Part shown: positions 7,043 to 15,314 of the stretch, piece by piece
How the letters are laid out: every line of letters begins with the position of its first letter
How positions within the stretch are numbered: the first letter of the stretch is position 1
From: Candidatus Daviesbacteria bacterium RIFCSPHIGHO2_02_FULL_36_13
GTDB lineage: Bacteria; Patescibacteriota; Microgenomatia; Daviesbacterales; UBA10151
Reading direction: 5' to 3'
NCBI GenBank assembly: GCA_001777015.1
Contig: MFCV01000020.1
Location: 1 to 33,203 of the forward strand
DNA length: 33,203 nt
Notes under the pieces: model-generated
Databases searched by the model: none
Told to the model about the DNA's origin: nothing
The model's input: only the letters and a program-made list of their open reading frames with translations
Translations under genes and position numbers: made by a program

Positions 7043-7713
7043 TGAAAAATATAAAAGAAGAATTATCAATGTGGTTTAATATTGTTCCCTTTATTACTGT
7101 TTGGTATTTTGTTTGCTATTTTTACAATATACCATTCGGTACTAAAGAAGCGTTGTGGAAATTACCTGACGTTGTATTTATTTTAGTGATCCTCAAGGTC
7201 TTATTTTCTAATTGGATTTGGCGATTTTCTATACTTCAGGGTTGGTTAATTAAATACCCTGATTTACAAGGCACATGGGAAGGTTCATTACAAACAAACT
7301 GGCGAAATCCTGAAACGAGTGAAATACCAGGACCTATCCCCATGATTTTAGTTATAAAACAGACTTTTAATTCAATTAACTGTGTTATGCATACACAGGA
7401 GTCTACAAGTTACAGTAACGCTTCTATGCTTAATGAGGATGATGATAGCGGTATTCAGAGACTAAGCTACAACTATACTAATACTCCGGATACAACCATC
7501 CGAGGAAGAAGCGCAATACATTATGGGGCAGCAACTTTAAGAATTGTTAAAGAAAGAAATAAATACACTCTTCAAGGTGAATACTGGACAAGTCGAAGTA
7601 CTGCTGGAAGCATATCATTAAAATTTAGGACAAGAGAATTACTAGGTGCATTCCCAGAAGACTTGATACCTAAAAAGAAATCCGAGACAAAAGTTACAAA
7701 GAAAAGTAAATGA
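7042..7713 (+). CDS. Cap15-like CBASS membrane effector
   Basis: The protein has 223 residues with two N-terminal membrane segments (about 10-28 and 40-60). A beta-rich soluble domain follows with the marks I associate with Cap15: YPDLQGTWEG and GEYWTSRSTAGSISLKF. Cap15 binds a cyclic nucleotide with a beta-barrel and disrupts the inner membrane, killing the infected cell. I start at ATG 7042, which overlaps the cyclase stop; an in-frame TTG at 7018 lies inside the cyclase gene and is less likely. The TGA (7711-7713) overlaps the ATG of a third, tiny membrane gene. The effector assignment is strong from the family look and position. Confidence 0.85.
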   Translation: MKNIKEELSMWFNIVPFITVWYFVCYFYNIPFGTKEALWKLPDVVFILVILKVLFSNWIWRFSILQGWLIKYPDLQGTWEGSLQTNWRNPETSEIPGPIPMILVIKQTFNSINCVMHTQESTSYSNASMLNEDDDSGIQRLSYNYTNTPDTTIRGRSAIHYGAATLRIVKERNKYTLQGEYWTSRSTAGSISLKFRTRELLGAFPEDLIPKKKSETKVTKKSK

Positions 7714-7853
7714 ATCTTTTTAAGAAAGAAGAAAAGAAACCAATTAGTTTTGCTTCAGTTGAGATGAAGAAAAACTCCAAAGGCTCTGGTTGGTGGACTG
7801 TAATTTTACTCCTAGCAGTTATAGTTTTAGTAATTTTTATACTAACAAGATAG
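7710..7853 (+). CDS. 47-aa single-pass membrane protein coupled to Cap15
   Basis: ATG at 7710 overlaps the Cap15 stop (ATGA), giving 47 residues. A charged N-terminal segment (KKEEKKPISFASVEMKKN) is followed by GSGWW and a membrane helix (TVILLLAVIVLVIFIL) ending in TR. It is too short for usual gene calls, yet the overlap, the basic-then-hydrophobic layout and the clean stop argue for a real gene. As the third gene of the CBASS operon it could modulate or assist the pore-forming effector. That role is inference from position; I know no described family for it. Confidence 0.65.
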   Translation: MNLFKKEEKKPISFASVEMKKNSKGSGWWTVILLLAVIVLVIFILTR

Positions 7854-7895
7854 CTTCTTCTTTGGTAAAATTAGCTACATAAAATCAATCTTCCT

Positions 7896-9125
7896 ATGCC
7901 AAGTCAGTTTAAAAATAATCACTATGTTCCCGAATGGTACCAGAATAGATTTTTGCCTGCTTCCCAAACAAACAAGGAGCTCTACTATCTACATCTAAAG
8001 CCAGAAATATTTATTGATTCTAAAGGTATCGCCCACCCAACAAAAGGAGTTTTTAAACAGGGTTTTAGAAAATGTTTCGCTCAAGATGATTTATATACAC
8101 TTAAACTAGGACCTGTTGAATCTACTGAGATCGAACAAAAGTTTTTTGGGGATATTGATAGAAATGGCCAGAAAGCTGTTGAATTTTTTACTAACTTTAC
8201 TCATTCTTCGCCAGGTCATGCTCATTATGCTCCCATGGTGCTGTATATGAGCACTCAAAAACTCAGAACCCCTAAAGGACTGGATTGGTTAGCTACACAA
8301 GTTGATACTGGTGACTGGAATCAACTTCTAGCTTTTATGGTAAAACTCAGGAATCTCCATAGTGCAATTTGGACAGAGTGTATTTGGCAAATTACAGATG
8401 CTTCTCAATCTCCAACAAAATTTATAATTTCTGATCATCCAGTTACAGTATACAATCGCGTGTGTGGACCTCGCTCACAATATTGCAAAGAAGCAAATGA
8501 CCCAGATATTCGGCTCCATGCAACTCAAACCATATTTCCATTATCTATAGATAAATTGCTTATCTTAACTAACTTATCGTGGGTCAGGAATCCTTATCAG
8601 TCGGAAGTTAAATTTAGACCAAATCCAAACCCTTTTAGAAATTCTGTATTCAACTTTTTGGATATACAAATTGGACGTCAGTTAAGTGAACAGGAGGTAA
8701 GGGAAATTAACTTTATCATTAAAAGTAGGGCTTACAATTATATTGCGGCTGCAGAAGAAGATTGGTTGTTTCCAGAAAAATATGTATCAAAGTCAAATTG
8801 GAATAAGTATGGAGATGGGTATTTATTAATGCCTGATCCTAGAGGGGTAAATGCAGGTGGAGAACTTTATTGGGGTAATAATGATGGTACAACTGGTGGA
8901 ATAGATCCATATGGTCGACTACCTGGTGACCCAGATTTCAGTAAAGAAAGCGATGAAGGAATAGAATTTGCCACCCTGCATAAATTTAAAGGTGAGTTTG
9001 CTACTAAATTTGGGCCAGTAAGAAGAGGTTGGAATTTCGATATGGGAAGTTTTATTAAAAAAGACACCGATGAAATGTATAAATATCATTTAAGTCTATT
9101 CAAGAAGAAAAAATATCCACATTAA
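7896..9125 (+). CDS. DUF4238 protein
   Basis: The protein has 409 residues and opens with the DUF4238 signature (NNHYVPEWYQNRFL, about 7-20). A conserved-looking middle follows (FIISDHPVTVYNR near 181-193). DUF4238 proteins occur sporadically and often near defence genes; their activity is not known to me. The C-terminal third is Gly/Asp-rich (RGVNAGGELYWGNNDG) and may be an added segment. There is no signal peptide. A second TAAAAT lies 10 nt before the ATG, suggesting its own promoter. Its TAA shares the bases TTAA (9122-9125) with the convergent M23 gene, leaving no room for a terminator. Confidence 0.75.
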   Translation: MPSQFKNNHYVPEWYQNRFLPASQTNKELYYLHLKPEIFIDSKGIAHPTKGVFKQGFRKCFAQDDLYTLKLGPVESTEIEQKFFGDIDRNGQKAVEFFTNFTHSSPGHAHYAPMVLYMSTQKLRTPKGLDWLATQVDTGDWNQLLAFMVKLRNLHSAIWTECIWQITDASQSPTKFIISDHPVTVYNRVCGPRSQYCKEANDPDIRLHATQTIFPLSIDKLLILTNLSWVRNPYQSEVKFRPNPNPFRNSVFNFLDIQIGRQLSEQEVREINFIIKSRAYNYIAAAEEDWLFPEKYVSKSNWNKYGDGYLLMPDPRGVNAGGELYWGNNDGTTGGIDPYGRLPGDPDFSKESDEGIEFATLHKFKGEFATKFGPVRRGWNFDMGSFIKKDTDEMYKYHLSLFKKKKYPH

Positions 9126-9742
9126 TTAGAGTTTCCCGAGCCTAAGAATGTCCTGGGATTTACAGGAATTCCAAATACCCTTACTTCAAAATGAAGATGG
9201 GGTCCTGTTGACCAACCTGTACTACCTTCTCTTCCTATAACTTGTTTTGTATCTTTTATTTCTTGCCCTTTAATAACAAATATTTTATCTAAATGGGCAT
9301 AGACAGTTGTAATATTATTTCCATGATCCATAATAATGTGCTTGCCATATCCCCAGAATATTTCACCGGCATAGATCACTTTTCCAGGTAACATAGGATT
9401 TATGGGATCTCCTACTTTCCCTTTGGCATTTGCTACATCTATTCCTGTATGGAAAATCTGATATCCACTGCTTTGTGCAAACTCCAAAGTGATAACTCCT
9501 GTGGTAGGCCAAGCAGCTTTAACTTCAATTGGGGTGGCTTCACCAGTTAAAGGATCATGTATTTCAACCTGTTGAGTGACTTCATTAACTGTTGCTAACT
9601 TATCAGAGATAATATCAACACCAATCTGGGTTAGAAGAATGACAGCAATTATGGGAACAAGAAGTGCCAGTCCAAATGCCAAAGCCACATATTTTAAGTC
9701 TTGTTTAAAGGAAAACAGTGTTAAAAATAATTTTGGGTTCAT
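9122..9742 (-). CDS. M23 peptidase, probable conjugation cell-wall hydrolase
   Basis: The protein has 206 residues. One N-terminal membrane helix (about 18-38) anchors it, with a periplasmic or external LytM/M23 zinc endopeptidase domain (about 78-200). Zinc and catalytic residues are in order: H98xxxD102 (HTGID), H150 (YAHLD) and HLH (182-184). All are present, so it should cut peptidoglycan cross-links. It is the only wall hydrolase in the element and probably opens a path for the mating channel, like VirB1. It is not in the main transfer operon. TATAAT lies 24 nt upstream, and a 6-bp hairpin directly precedes the ATG. Confidence 0.9.
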   Translation of the reverse strand: MNPKLFLTLFSFKQDLKYVALAFGLALLVPIIAVILLTQIGVDIISDKLATVNEVTQQVEIHDPLTGEATPIEVKAAWPTTGVITLEFAQSSGYQIFHTGIDVANAKGKVGDPINPMLPGKVIYAGEIFWGYGKHIIMDHGNNITTVYAHLDKIFVIKGQEIKDTKQVIGREGSTGWSTGPHLHFEVRVFGIPVNPRTFLGSGNSN

Positions 9743-9757
9743 CTGCCTACGAGGCAG
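9743..9757. promoter_or_regulatory. Start-codon hairpin of the M23 gene
   Basis: CTGCCT-ACG-AGGCAG forms a 6-bp, 3-nt-loop hairpin touching the M23 ATG. It takes the place of a Shine-Dalgarno in a leader of about 17 nt. It could damp or control translation, or be a stray palindromic repeat. Confidence 0.35.
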
Positions 9758-9810
9758 GTAGGGCTATTATAACCTATTTGAAGCTGTAGGTACTTTCTTC
9801 TTCCTACTGT

Positions 9811-9816
9811 TATAAT
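9811..9816 (+). promoter_or_regulatory. Extended -10 (TGT-TATAAT) of a leaderless gene
   Basis: The box is exactly 6 nt before ATG 9823, with TG at the extended position and no Shine-Dalgarno. It is divergent from the M23 promoter within 80 bp. Confidence 0.65.
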
Positions 9817-9822
9817 CCAATT

Positions 9823-10524
9823 ATGGATGAACTTGTAATTAAAGCAGCTCAAAATAACGCTGATTGGTGTGATGTTGTGTGTAGAACTCATGGAGTACCA
9901 GGAGAATTTTTAGAAAATGTATGGATTAACCAACATGAAGTTCCTGCTTATTACCCAAACGCAGTAACAATTAAACCTTTATCTAATAATGATGTTACTG
10001 ATGCTCTAAAAAAGATCTCTTTGGAAGCGTATGCAATAAAAGATAGTTTTAATGAATTAAATGAAGATGAAATAGGATGCAAAATTTTATTTGAAGCTGA
10101 ATGGATTTCTTACTCTCAAGATGAATCAAAACGTAAAAGTACAATTGATAACTGGACTATCATAAAAAATGATGAGGAATTAAAAAATTGGGAAAGGGTT
10201 TGGAATAATGCTAACCCAACGGATAAAAAAATCTTTTTACCAAATATTTTATCTTCCGAAGGCGTATTTTTCCTAGCCAAATATAAAGATAATCAGATAG
10301 TCGCGGGAGGAATTGTAAATATCTCTCACGATGTTGTTGGCTTATCAAATGTATTTACTAAAGGATTAGTTAATAGCAACATATATTCCGAGTTGGTTTC
10401 TTTTATTAAAGAAAAAATATCTACAATACCTATTGTTGGGTATGAAAAAGATAAAGAACTAGAATTAGCACATGAGGCAGGTTTTAAAACAATTGGAAAA
10501 TTAAAAGTTTTATTAAAGATATAA
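9823..10524 (+). CDS. GNAT-like acetyltransferase, divergent
   Basis: The protein has 233 residues. The C-terminal part has a GNAT-like course: FLAKYKDNQIVAGG (strands beta 2-4), DVVGLSNVFT, a helix, then GYEKDKEL...AHEAGFKTIGKLKV, the usual closing 'one position in a chain, G-F' pattern. The acetyl-CoA loop (Q/RxxGxG/A) is not clear, so catalysis is uncertain. The first 130 residues are unassigned. It is followed 22 bp later by a clear GNAT with its own promoter. A role in modifying a small molecule or toxin is possible; nothing fixes the substrate. Confidence 0.55.
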   Translation: MDELVIKAAQNNADWCDVVCRTHGVPGEFLENVWINQHEVPAYYPNAVTIKPLSNNDVTDALKKISLEAYAIKDSFNELNEDEIGCKILFEAEWISYSQDESKRKSTIDNWTIIKNDEELKNWERVWNNANPTDKKIFLPNILSSEGVFFLAKYKDNQIVAGGIVNISHDVVGLSNVFTKGLVNSNIYSELVSFIKEKISTIPIVGYEKDKELELAHEAGFKTIGKLKVLLKI

Positions 10525-10546
10525 ATTTTTAGGTTATAATTTAATT

Positions 10547-11026
10547 ATGGCTGAAGGATCAGGTATAGAAATTCATCAATATCAATCTAGTGATTTAGAA
10601 GGGGTTAAAAATTTAAATTCCAAAGCAATAGAAGAATTTGGAGATTCTTTCAGAAGACCTACTTTTCCAGACCTAGATCAGATTGAAAATACTTACTTAA
10701 ATAATAATGGAGATTTTTTAGTAGCTACTAATGAAGGCAAGGTTATTGGCATGGGGGCCTTAATGAAGGTTTCTGATGATAAGGCCGAAGTTAAAAGAAT
10801 GAGAGTATCTCCCGATTCACAAAGACAAGGGTTAGGTAAGGCAATCTTAGATAGGTTAGAACAAAGAGCAAAAGAATTAGGATATAAAACACTTGAGTTA
10901 GATACATCCATTAACCAACCAGCAGCACAAGAATTTTATATGAAAAATGGTTATGTTGAGGTTAGAAGAGAGGGTCCAGAACAAGGTTGGCCTGTGGATA
11001 CCATTTTCTACGAAAAATCTCTTTAA
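10547..11026 (+). CDS. GNAT-family N-acetyltransferase
   Basis: The protein has 159 residues, a complete GNAT fold. GKVIGMGALMKV (strands), AEVKRMRVSPDSQRQGLGKAI with the acetyl-CoA loop RQGLGK, and QPAAQEFYMKNGYVEVRR at the end are all typical. It transfers an acetyl group from acetyl-CoA to an amine; the substrate cannot be told. TATAAT (10535-10540) is exactly 6 nt before ATG, predicting a leaderless mRNA separate from the gene upstream. Its TAA shares TTAA with the convergent VirB4 gene, the same arrangement as at 9122-9125. Confidence 0.88.
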   Translation: MAEGSGIEIHQYQSSDLEGVKNLNSKAIEEFGDSFRRPTFPDLDQIENTYLNNNGDFLVATNEGKVIGMGALMKVSDDKAEVKRMRVSPDSQRQGLGKAILDRLEQRAKELGYKTLELDTSINQPAAQEFYMKNGYVEVRREGPEQGWPVDTIFYEKSL

Positions 11027-12852
11027 TTTAGAACTATTCTTTCTGCTGGATTTGTAGTTATAAGTGGGTGTTCTTTAGATGAAGCCACAACTTTTAAAGC
11101 TACATGGTTTTGGTCTGCAATTATTAGAGCTTCACCTTTATCACAGGTTAATAAAAACTTCTGCTCATATTCTGAGAGATTAAATTCTTCAGCTACTTTT
11201 TTAATAGTGGTGGTATCTTGCCTCATTAAAATTCTAAGTGAGGCTTGGGAAGCTATGGCTTTGCCATGTTCACTACTTAGAAAATCACTGGCTTGTTGGG
11301 ATATAACTGAAACTCCCAAGTAATATTTTCTAGCTCTTCTTGTTAGTCCTGATACAAAATTAGCTGTTTCTTCATGTTTTAGAAGCATCCACCCCTCATC
11401 AATAACTAAAAGTCTTTTGACCGGATCTTTTTTAACCTGGTTATAAACAAATGAGGCTACTGTAAACATCATTATCTGTCTTAGGCTTTCAGTTAAATCT
11501 TTAATATCAAAGACAACTAATCTATTATTTAGTTCAATATTGGTCTTGGAATCAAATACTCCTGATAATGATCCTCTGATGTATTTAGAAAACCTTGTAC
11601 ATAGCTTTTTCTGGCCCATTTGTCTTAAAGTCTTATATAGATCCTTTAGGATTGGATAATCTCTCATCTTTCTTGGCCTTCCTCTTTTTACTTTCTTCTT
11701 TCTCTTATTCTTCTTGGTAATTTCTTCTTCGGTTTCTTCCTTCAATGAATGGTGAAAATGTTTATATGTTTGGATGATAGCTTTATCAACCACTGCTTTC
11801 TCCTCTGGGTTTAATCCATCTGCCATTAAAGAAATTAATTGTGTTAAATCCTGGATATGTTCAGCTAAAGAGCCTTCTTCAGAAGAAGACAGGGAAAAAT
11901 CAAATGGGTTGATTTTCTCTTTGGATCTAACTGATAGCTTAATATAGGTTCCACCAACTGATTCAGCCAGTTTTTTATATTCTCTCTCAGGATCAATCAC
12001 TATTACTTTTGTGCCTTGCATAAGATGTCTTAATATCTCTACTTTTGCTGTAAACGACTTACCTGATCCTGACTGAGCGAAAATAATTGAGTTTGAATTA
12101 TTAAGAGAAAATCTGTCTATCATTACCAGGGAATTATTAGATTTATTGATTCCATATAATATTCCTGATTCCTGAACCAGTTCTGATGAGGTAAAAGGAA
12201 AAGTTAGAGCTGTAGATGATGAATCTAAATTCCTTTTTTGATTAAGCAGATTTTCAGCTCTGGGCAGAACAGATTGTAATCCTTCAAGCTGTTGGAACGA
12301 AGCAGTCTTGGTATAAAATAGCCTGGTAGATAAAGTAGTTTCTAAAAGGGTAGTGATCTTATTTAGTTCTATCAAAGAATCAGCGGATAGACTAATAATA
12401 ATTGATATTTGAAATAGCTTCTCTTGCCCTCTCTGGATTTTATTTTTAAGTTCTATAGCACTCTCAAGAGGATCAAGGATTTCAGAACCTATTAGTTTCC
12501 CTGATTGCTGCATGGCTCTTTTGGTTGATTCCAGCTCTGTTATTTTTCTATTTAGCTTAGGTAAAGCCAGTCTTGGATCAGTCTGTTCAATGTGGTAGGA
12601 AATATCTGCATTATGGTTAAAATTAATAAGGTGTGCTAACCAGCCAGTTGAAGCTATATATGGGTATCCGGAGATAAAAAGTGTTCGTATATACTTATTA
12701 CCCATAATTAAGTAATTAGCTTGTTCTTGTAATCCAGAGTATGAAATGAGATCAATTTGATCTTGAGAAGCATAATTAAACTTCACCATCCTTTGCTTAT
12801 CTTTTTTAGTCTTTCTTTTATTTTGATATTCTTTCCAAAGATTAATTAACAT
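11023..12852 (-). CDS. virB4: VirB4/TraC-type conjugation ATPase
   Basis: The protein has 609 residues. It is the motor ATPase of the type IV channel, at the inner face of the membrane. Walker A (AQSGSGKSFTAK) is near residue 255, followed by IDPEREY; Walker B (LLVIDEGWMLL) is near 482; then LTRRARKYYLGVSVISQQ is the usual sensor segment. A Lys/Arg-rich insert (KKNKRKKKVKRGRPRK) lies near residue 390. I start at ATG 12850-12852 behind AAGGAG rather than the in-frame TTG 12 nt upstream. The N-terminal VirB4 domain is partly encoded by the preceding gene (11-bp overlap). It is the last gene of the transfer operon. Confidence 0.92.
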   Translation of the reverse strand: MLINLWKEYQNKRKTKKDKQRMVKFNYASQDQIDLISYSGLQEQANYLIMGNKYIRTLFISGYPYIASTGWLAHLINFNHNADISYHIEQTDPRLALPKLNRKITELESTKRAMQQSGKLIGSEILDPLESAIELKNKIQRGQEKLFQISIIISLSADSLIELNKITTLLETTLSTRLFYTKTASFQQLEGLQSVLPRAENLLNQKRNLDSSSTALTFPFTSSELVQESGILYGINKSNNSLVMIDRFSLNNSNSIIFAQSGSGKSFTAKVEILRHLMQGTKVIVIDPEREYKKLAESVGGTYIKLSVRSKEKINPFDFSLSSSEEGSLAEHIQDLTQLISLMADGLNPEEKAVVDKAIIQTYKHFHHSLKEETEEEITKKNKRKKKVKRGRPRKMRDYPILKDLYKTLRQMGQKKLCTRFSKYIRGSLSGVFDSKTNIELNNRLVVFDIKDLTESLRQIMMFTVASFVYNQVKKDPVKRLLVIDEGWMLLKHEETANFVSGLTRRARKYYLGVSVISQQASDFLSSEHGKAIASQASLRILMRQDTTTIKKVAEEFNLSEYEQKFLLTCDKGEALIIADQNHVALKVVASSKEHPLITTNPAERIVLN

Positions 12853-13483
12853 AGGCTCCTTCAAAAAGTGGTTTTAGATTTTCTGCTTTTAATGGTTGGG
12901 ATTTAATCTGGTCTGGATTATAGAAAGTATAAAATAATTCTAAAACTTCCAAAGAATCTAGAACTCTGGTTTTCATGCCTAGTTTTTCTAAACCCTTAAC
13001 AATAATATCTTGCCTAAGCTGTATCTGTTCTTTAATCAGTTCAAAGTCACTCTTTTTATCTAATACATCATAGGGAATAATTACATAAAACTTTCTTGAA
13101 AGGATTTTGTTACCTGAAACTAAATCAGATATAAATTCACAATAGTTTTGGATCTGATCCTTATAAACTTGGCTTTCTTCGTTCTCCTGCTTTTTGGTAA
13201 AGTCTTCCAAATACTTATCAATATCAACTTCCCTTACTCTGATAAGTATTTGAATATTGGCAGGAAGAGAATTTAGGAAGTTTTGAAAGTTATCTATAAT
13301 CTGATCTTTTTCTTCTTCTGATCTAAGTTCAAAATTAACAGCTGATGTTTCAATAATACTTCTGTACCTATTGCCGGGCAGTATCAGAATTCCCTCTTTT
13401 ACCTCCTTAATCCTAATCTGTTTTCTGGATGATGATTTTTTACCTCCGTTGGAAGAGTTAGTTTTTGACCGGCCAAATAGCAT
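12842..13483 (-). CDS. VirB4 N-terminal-domain-like (TraC-like) subunit
   Basis: The protein has 213 residues with no Walker motifs. After a basic start (KSSSRKQIRIKEVKEGIL) it reads like the substrate-side N-terminal domain of VirB4/TraC proteins: NRYRSIIETSAVNFELRSEEEKDQI, ILIRVREVDIDKYL, and RKFYVIIPYDV. The ATPase half follows as a separate overlapping gene, so the family's usual single chain is split in two here. AAAGGAGGT 7 nt before ATG is a very strong Shine-Dalgarno. It overlaps PrgI upstream by 26 bp, implying coupled translation and fixed stoichiometry. Confidence 0.75.
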   Translation of the reverse strand: MLFGRSKTNSSNGGKKSSSRKQIRIKEVKEGILILPGNRYRSIIETSAVNFELRSEEEKDQIIDNFQNFLNSLPANIQILIRVREVDIDKYLEDFTKKQENEESQVYKDQIQNYCEFISDLVSGNKILSRKFYVIIPYDVLDKKSDFELIKEQIQLRQDIIVKGLEKLGMKTRVLDSLEVLELFYTFYNPDQIKSQPLKAENLKPLFEGAYVN

Positions 13484-13970
13484 CTACTGTACCTCCTTTG
13501 CCAAATTTTAAGTCTAATTTGCCTCTATGCAGTGCCAAAATCTTTTCCAGTTGTCCAAAGTCGGAAATTACACCATCAGCAGTTTTAGCCTTTATAGTAG
13601 CCTTCTCTTCTTGGATAGTTTTTTTCTTAATAAGTTGTATTTCAGGAAGATAAACTATGTCCCTAAGATACGAATCATTTTTATCAAAGACATATAATTT
13701 TGGTCTTATAAAATATCCAGATAAAAGTAAAATCCAGTTTAATAACACCCTGCCCTTTATTCTAAAAGAGAGGGTAAAACAGGAAAGAGTTGTAAATGTA
13801 ATCAGAGGAATTTTATAAAGGTTAAATTGTAGCTTTTCAGGTAAAACTGCAAAGATGGCTACCCCAATAAATAGAGCTGAGGCAATCAGAACAATTTGGG
13901 TCATGTTTAAATTAGCCACAATCTTATCCTCAACTGTGGTGATTTGTGCCGGAACTATAGTAGTCCTCAT
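13458..13970 (-). CDS. PrgI-family conjugation membrane protein
   Basis: The protein has 170 residues. The N terminus (TTIVPAQITTVEDKI) and two adjacent membrane helices (about 25-45 and 52-72) are characteristic of the PrgI family of type IV systems. A soluble tail (RPKLYVFDKND...) faces the VirB4 side. It is a small inner-membrane partner of VirB4 (VirB3-like). Its ATG overlaps the VirB6-like gene's TGA (ATGA), and its 3' end overlaps the TraC-like gene. Confidence 0.85.
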   Translation of the reverse strand: MRTTIVPAQITTVEDKIVANLNMTQIVLIASALFIGVAIFAVLPEKLQFNLYKIPLITFTTLSCFTLSFRIKGRVLLNWILLLSGYFIRPKLYVFDKNDSYLRDIVYLPEIQLIKKKTIQEEKATIKAKTADGVISDFGQLEKILALHRGKLDLKFGKGGTVDAIWPVKN

Positions 13971-15271
13971 GCAGCCACCATCTTTCTACCTGCTTGTGTT
14001 TCTTTATCAGGAGAAGCCAGTTTCTTTTTCATGCTAGCTTCTCTGGATGAAGCAGATATGACATTCATAATCTGTCCTCCCACTTTTCTAATAACCATCT
14101 TGCCAGTGTTGTAGAAGATAAATTGCATCATAATTGATGAAGTTTTTAAAAGTGTTGTTAAAAGTCCAATTCCTATAAGGATTGATATTAAAGAATTAGT
14201 ACCGGTCTGCCCTGGAATTGTTAAGAAAGCTGAAGCCAGCTGAATAATAACTATGTGAACAAAGACAGAAAAAATAGCTACCAGATAGCTTTTAAATGCT
14301 ACCTCAGCAGTATCAGCAAACTTAGGAATTGCCCAAAGAAGGCAAATTAAAGGAGCAAGTACAGCTCCTAAAGCAATAGTGATAAGCCTGGTTATATAAA
14401 AAAGCAAAAGCACTATGGATAAGATTACAAATAGGATTATAAAAATTAAAGTTATTAAGGCCATACCTCCCAGACCAATACTAGCTGGATCAATAGCAGT
14501 ATTAATAATCCAGGCATTTTCTAACCCTCCTGTTACATTAAGGAGTGCTTTAACTAGAGTATTACAAAGCAAGACTAACCAATCTGCCAAAAAGATTGAC
14601 ATATTAGCTCCTAAAAAGGCAAGACCGATTCTGGGAAGGAGATGCTTAAACTCAATCTCTTCAAATCCAAAAGTAGTGGCAGACATAAAATGAAATCCCA
14701 AAGCCACAATGACAAAAAGGAATAAAGAATCAGCAATGGCTAAGATAATTGCCCAGTATTGAAAGATGACAGAGTTGGAAAGGATAGAAGGAGTGGTAGT
14801 TAAAAAGGTGATGATGGCATCAGTTAAAGGTTTAACAGCAGACTGGGATATATTTTGTAGAAAGCCTGCAACAGCATCAAGTAAAACTTGAGTTAAACCA
14901 TCTGACGGTTCAGCAGGTTCAATATTTGTTAGCTGAATCTGGGTTTGGGTAGTAGATGAGGTAGGAGTATTAAAGGCGTTTTGAAGTAAAGATGAAATAA
15001 CAGCAGCTCCGATAACTAAAGCCAAACCAATTAAGGCATTTCTGATAGTCAGTTTTGCATGATCTAGGGAATCAGGATTATTAGCTGAAGTGATATACCC
15101 ATAACCGCCTTTAACTAAAAAGAAAGTAGCAGCTAGTGTGGCAAAGACTAAAAGGGTATTTAAAGTTTGATTGGTAAAATTATTTACATCTGAATTGGTG
15201 GTAGCTGCAAAAACTGCGGAAGGAAAAAAGAAGGTTATAGAAATTAAAAATAAAGAAGCAATGAACTTCAT
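13967..15271 (-). CDS. VirB6/TrbL-like channel protein with N-terminal pilin-like domain
   Basis: The protein has 434 residues. The start is ATG 15269-15271, giving a signal peptide (MKFIASLFLISITFFFPSAVFAA); the longer frame upstream runs into the pilin gene and lacks one. After the signal, about residues 25-115 copy the pilin encoded just upstream: GGYGYITSANNPDSLDHAK here against GGFKYMGANDNPEHLDGAK there, then RNALIGLALVIGAAVI. Residues 150-400 hold five or more membrane helices, as in VirB6/TrbL pore proteins. It should form the inner-membrane part of the DNA channel. It overlaps PrgI by ATGA. Confidence 0.85.
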   Translation of the reverse strand: MKFIASLFLISITFFFPSAVFAATTNSDVNNFTNQTLNTLLVFATLAATFFLVKGGYGYITSANNPDSLDHAKLTIRNALIGLALVIGAAVISSLLQNAFNTPTSSTTQTQIQLTNIEPAEPSDGLTQVLLDAVAGFLQNISQSAVKPLTDAIITFLTTTPSILSNSVIFQYWAIILAIADSLFLFVIVALGFHFMSATTFGFEEIEFKHLLPRIGLAFLGANMSIFLADWLVLLCNTLVKALLNVTGGLENAWIINTAIDPASIGLGGMALITLIFIILFVILSIVLLLFYITRLITIALGAVLAPLICLLWAIPKFADTAEVAFKSYLVAIFSVFVHIVIIQLASAFLTIPGQTGTNSLISILIGIGLLTTLLKTSSIMMQFIFYNTGKMVIRKVGGQIMNVISASSREASMKKKLASPDKETQAGRKMVAA

Positions 15272-15314
15272 ATTTAGATAGACAGACTGGCAGAAAAACT
15301 TAGGCAGGAGAAAA

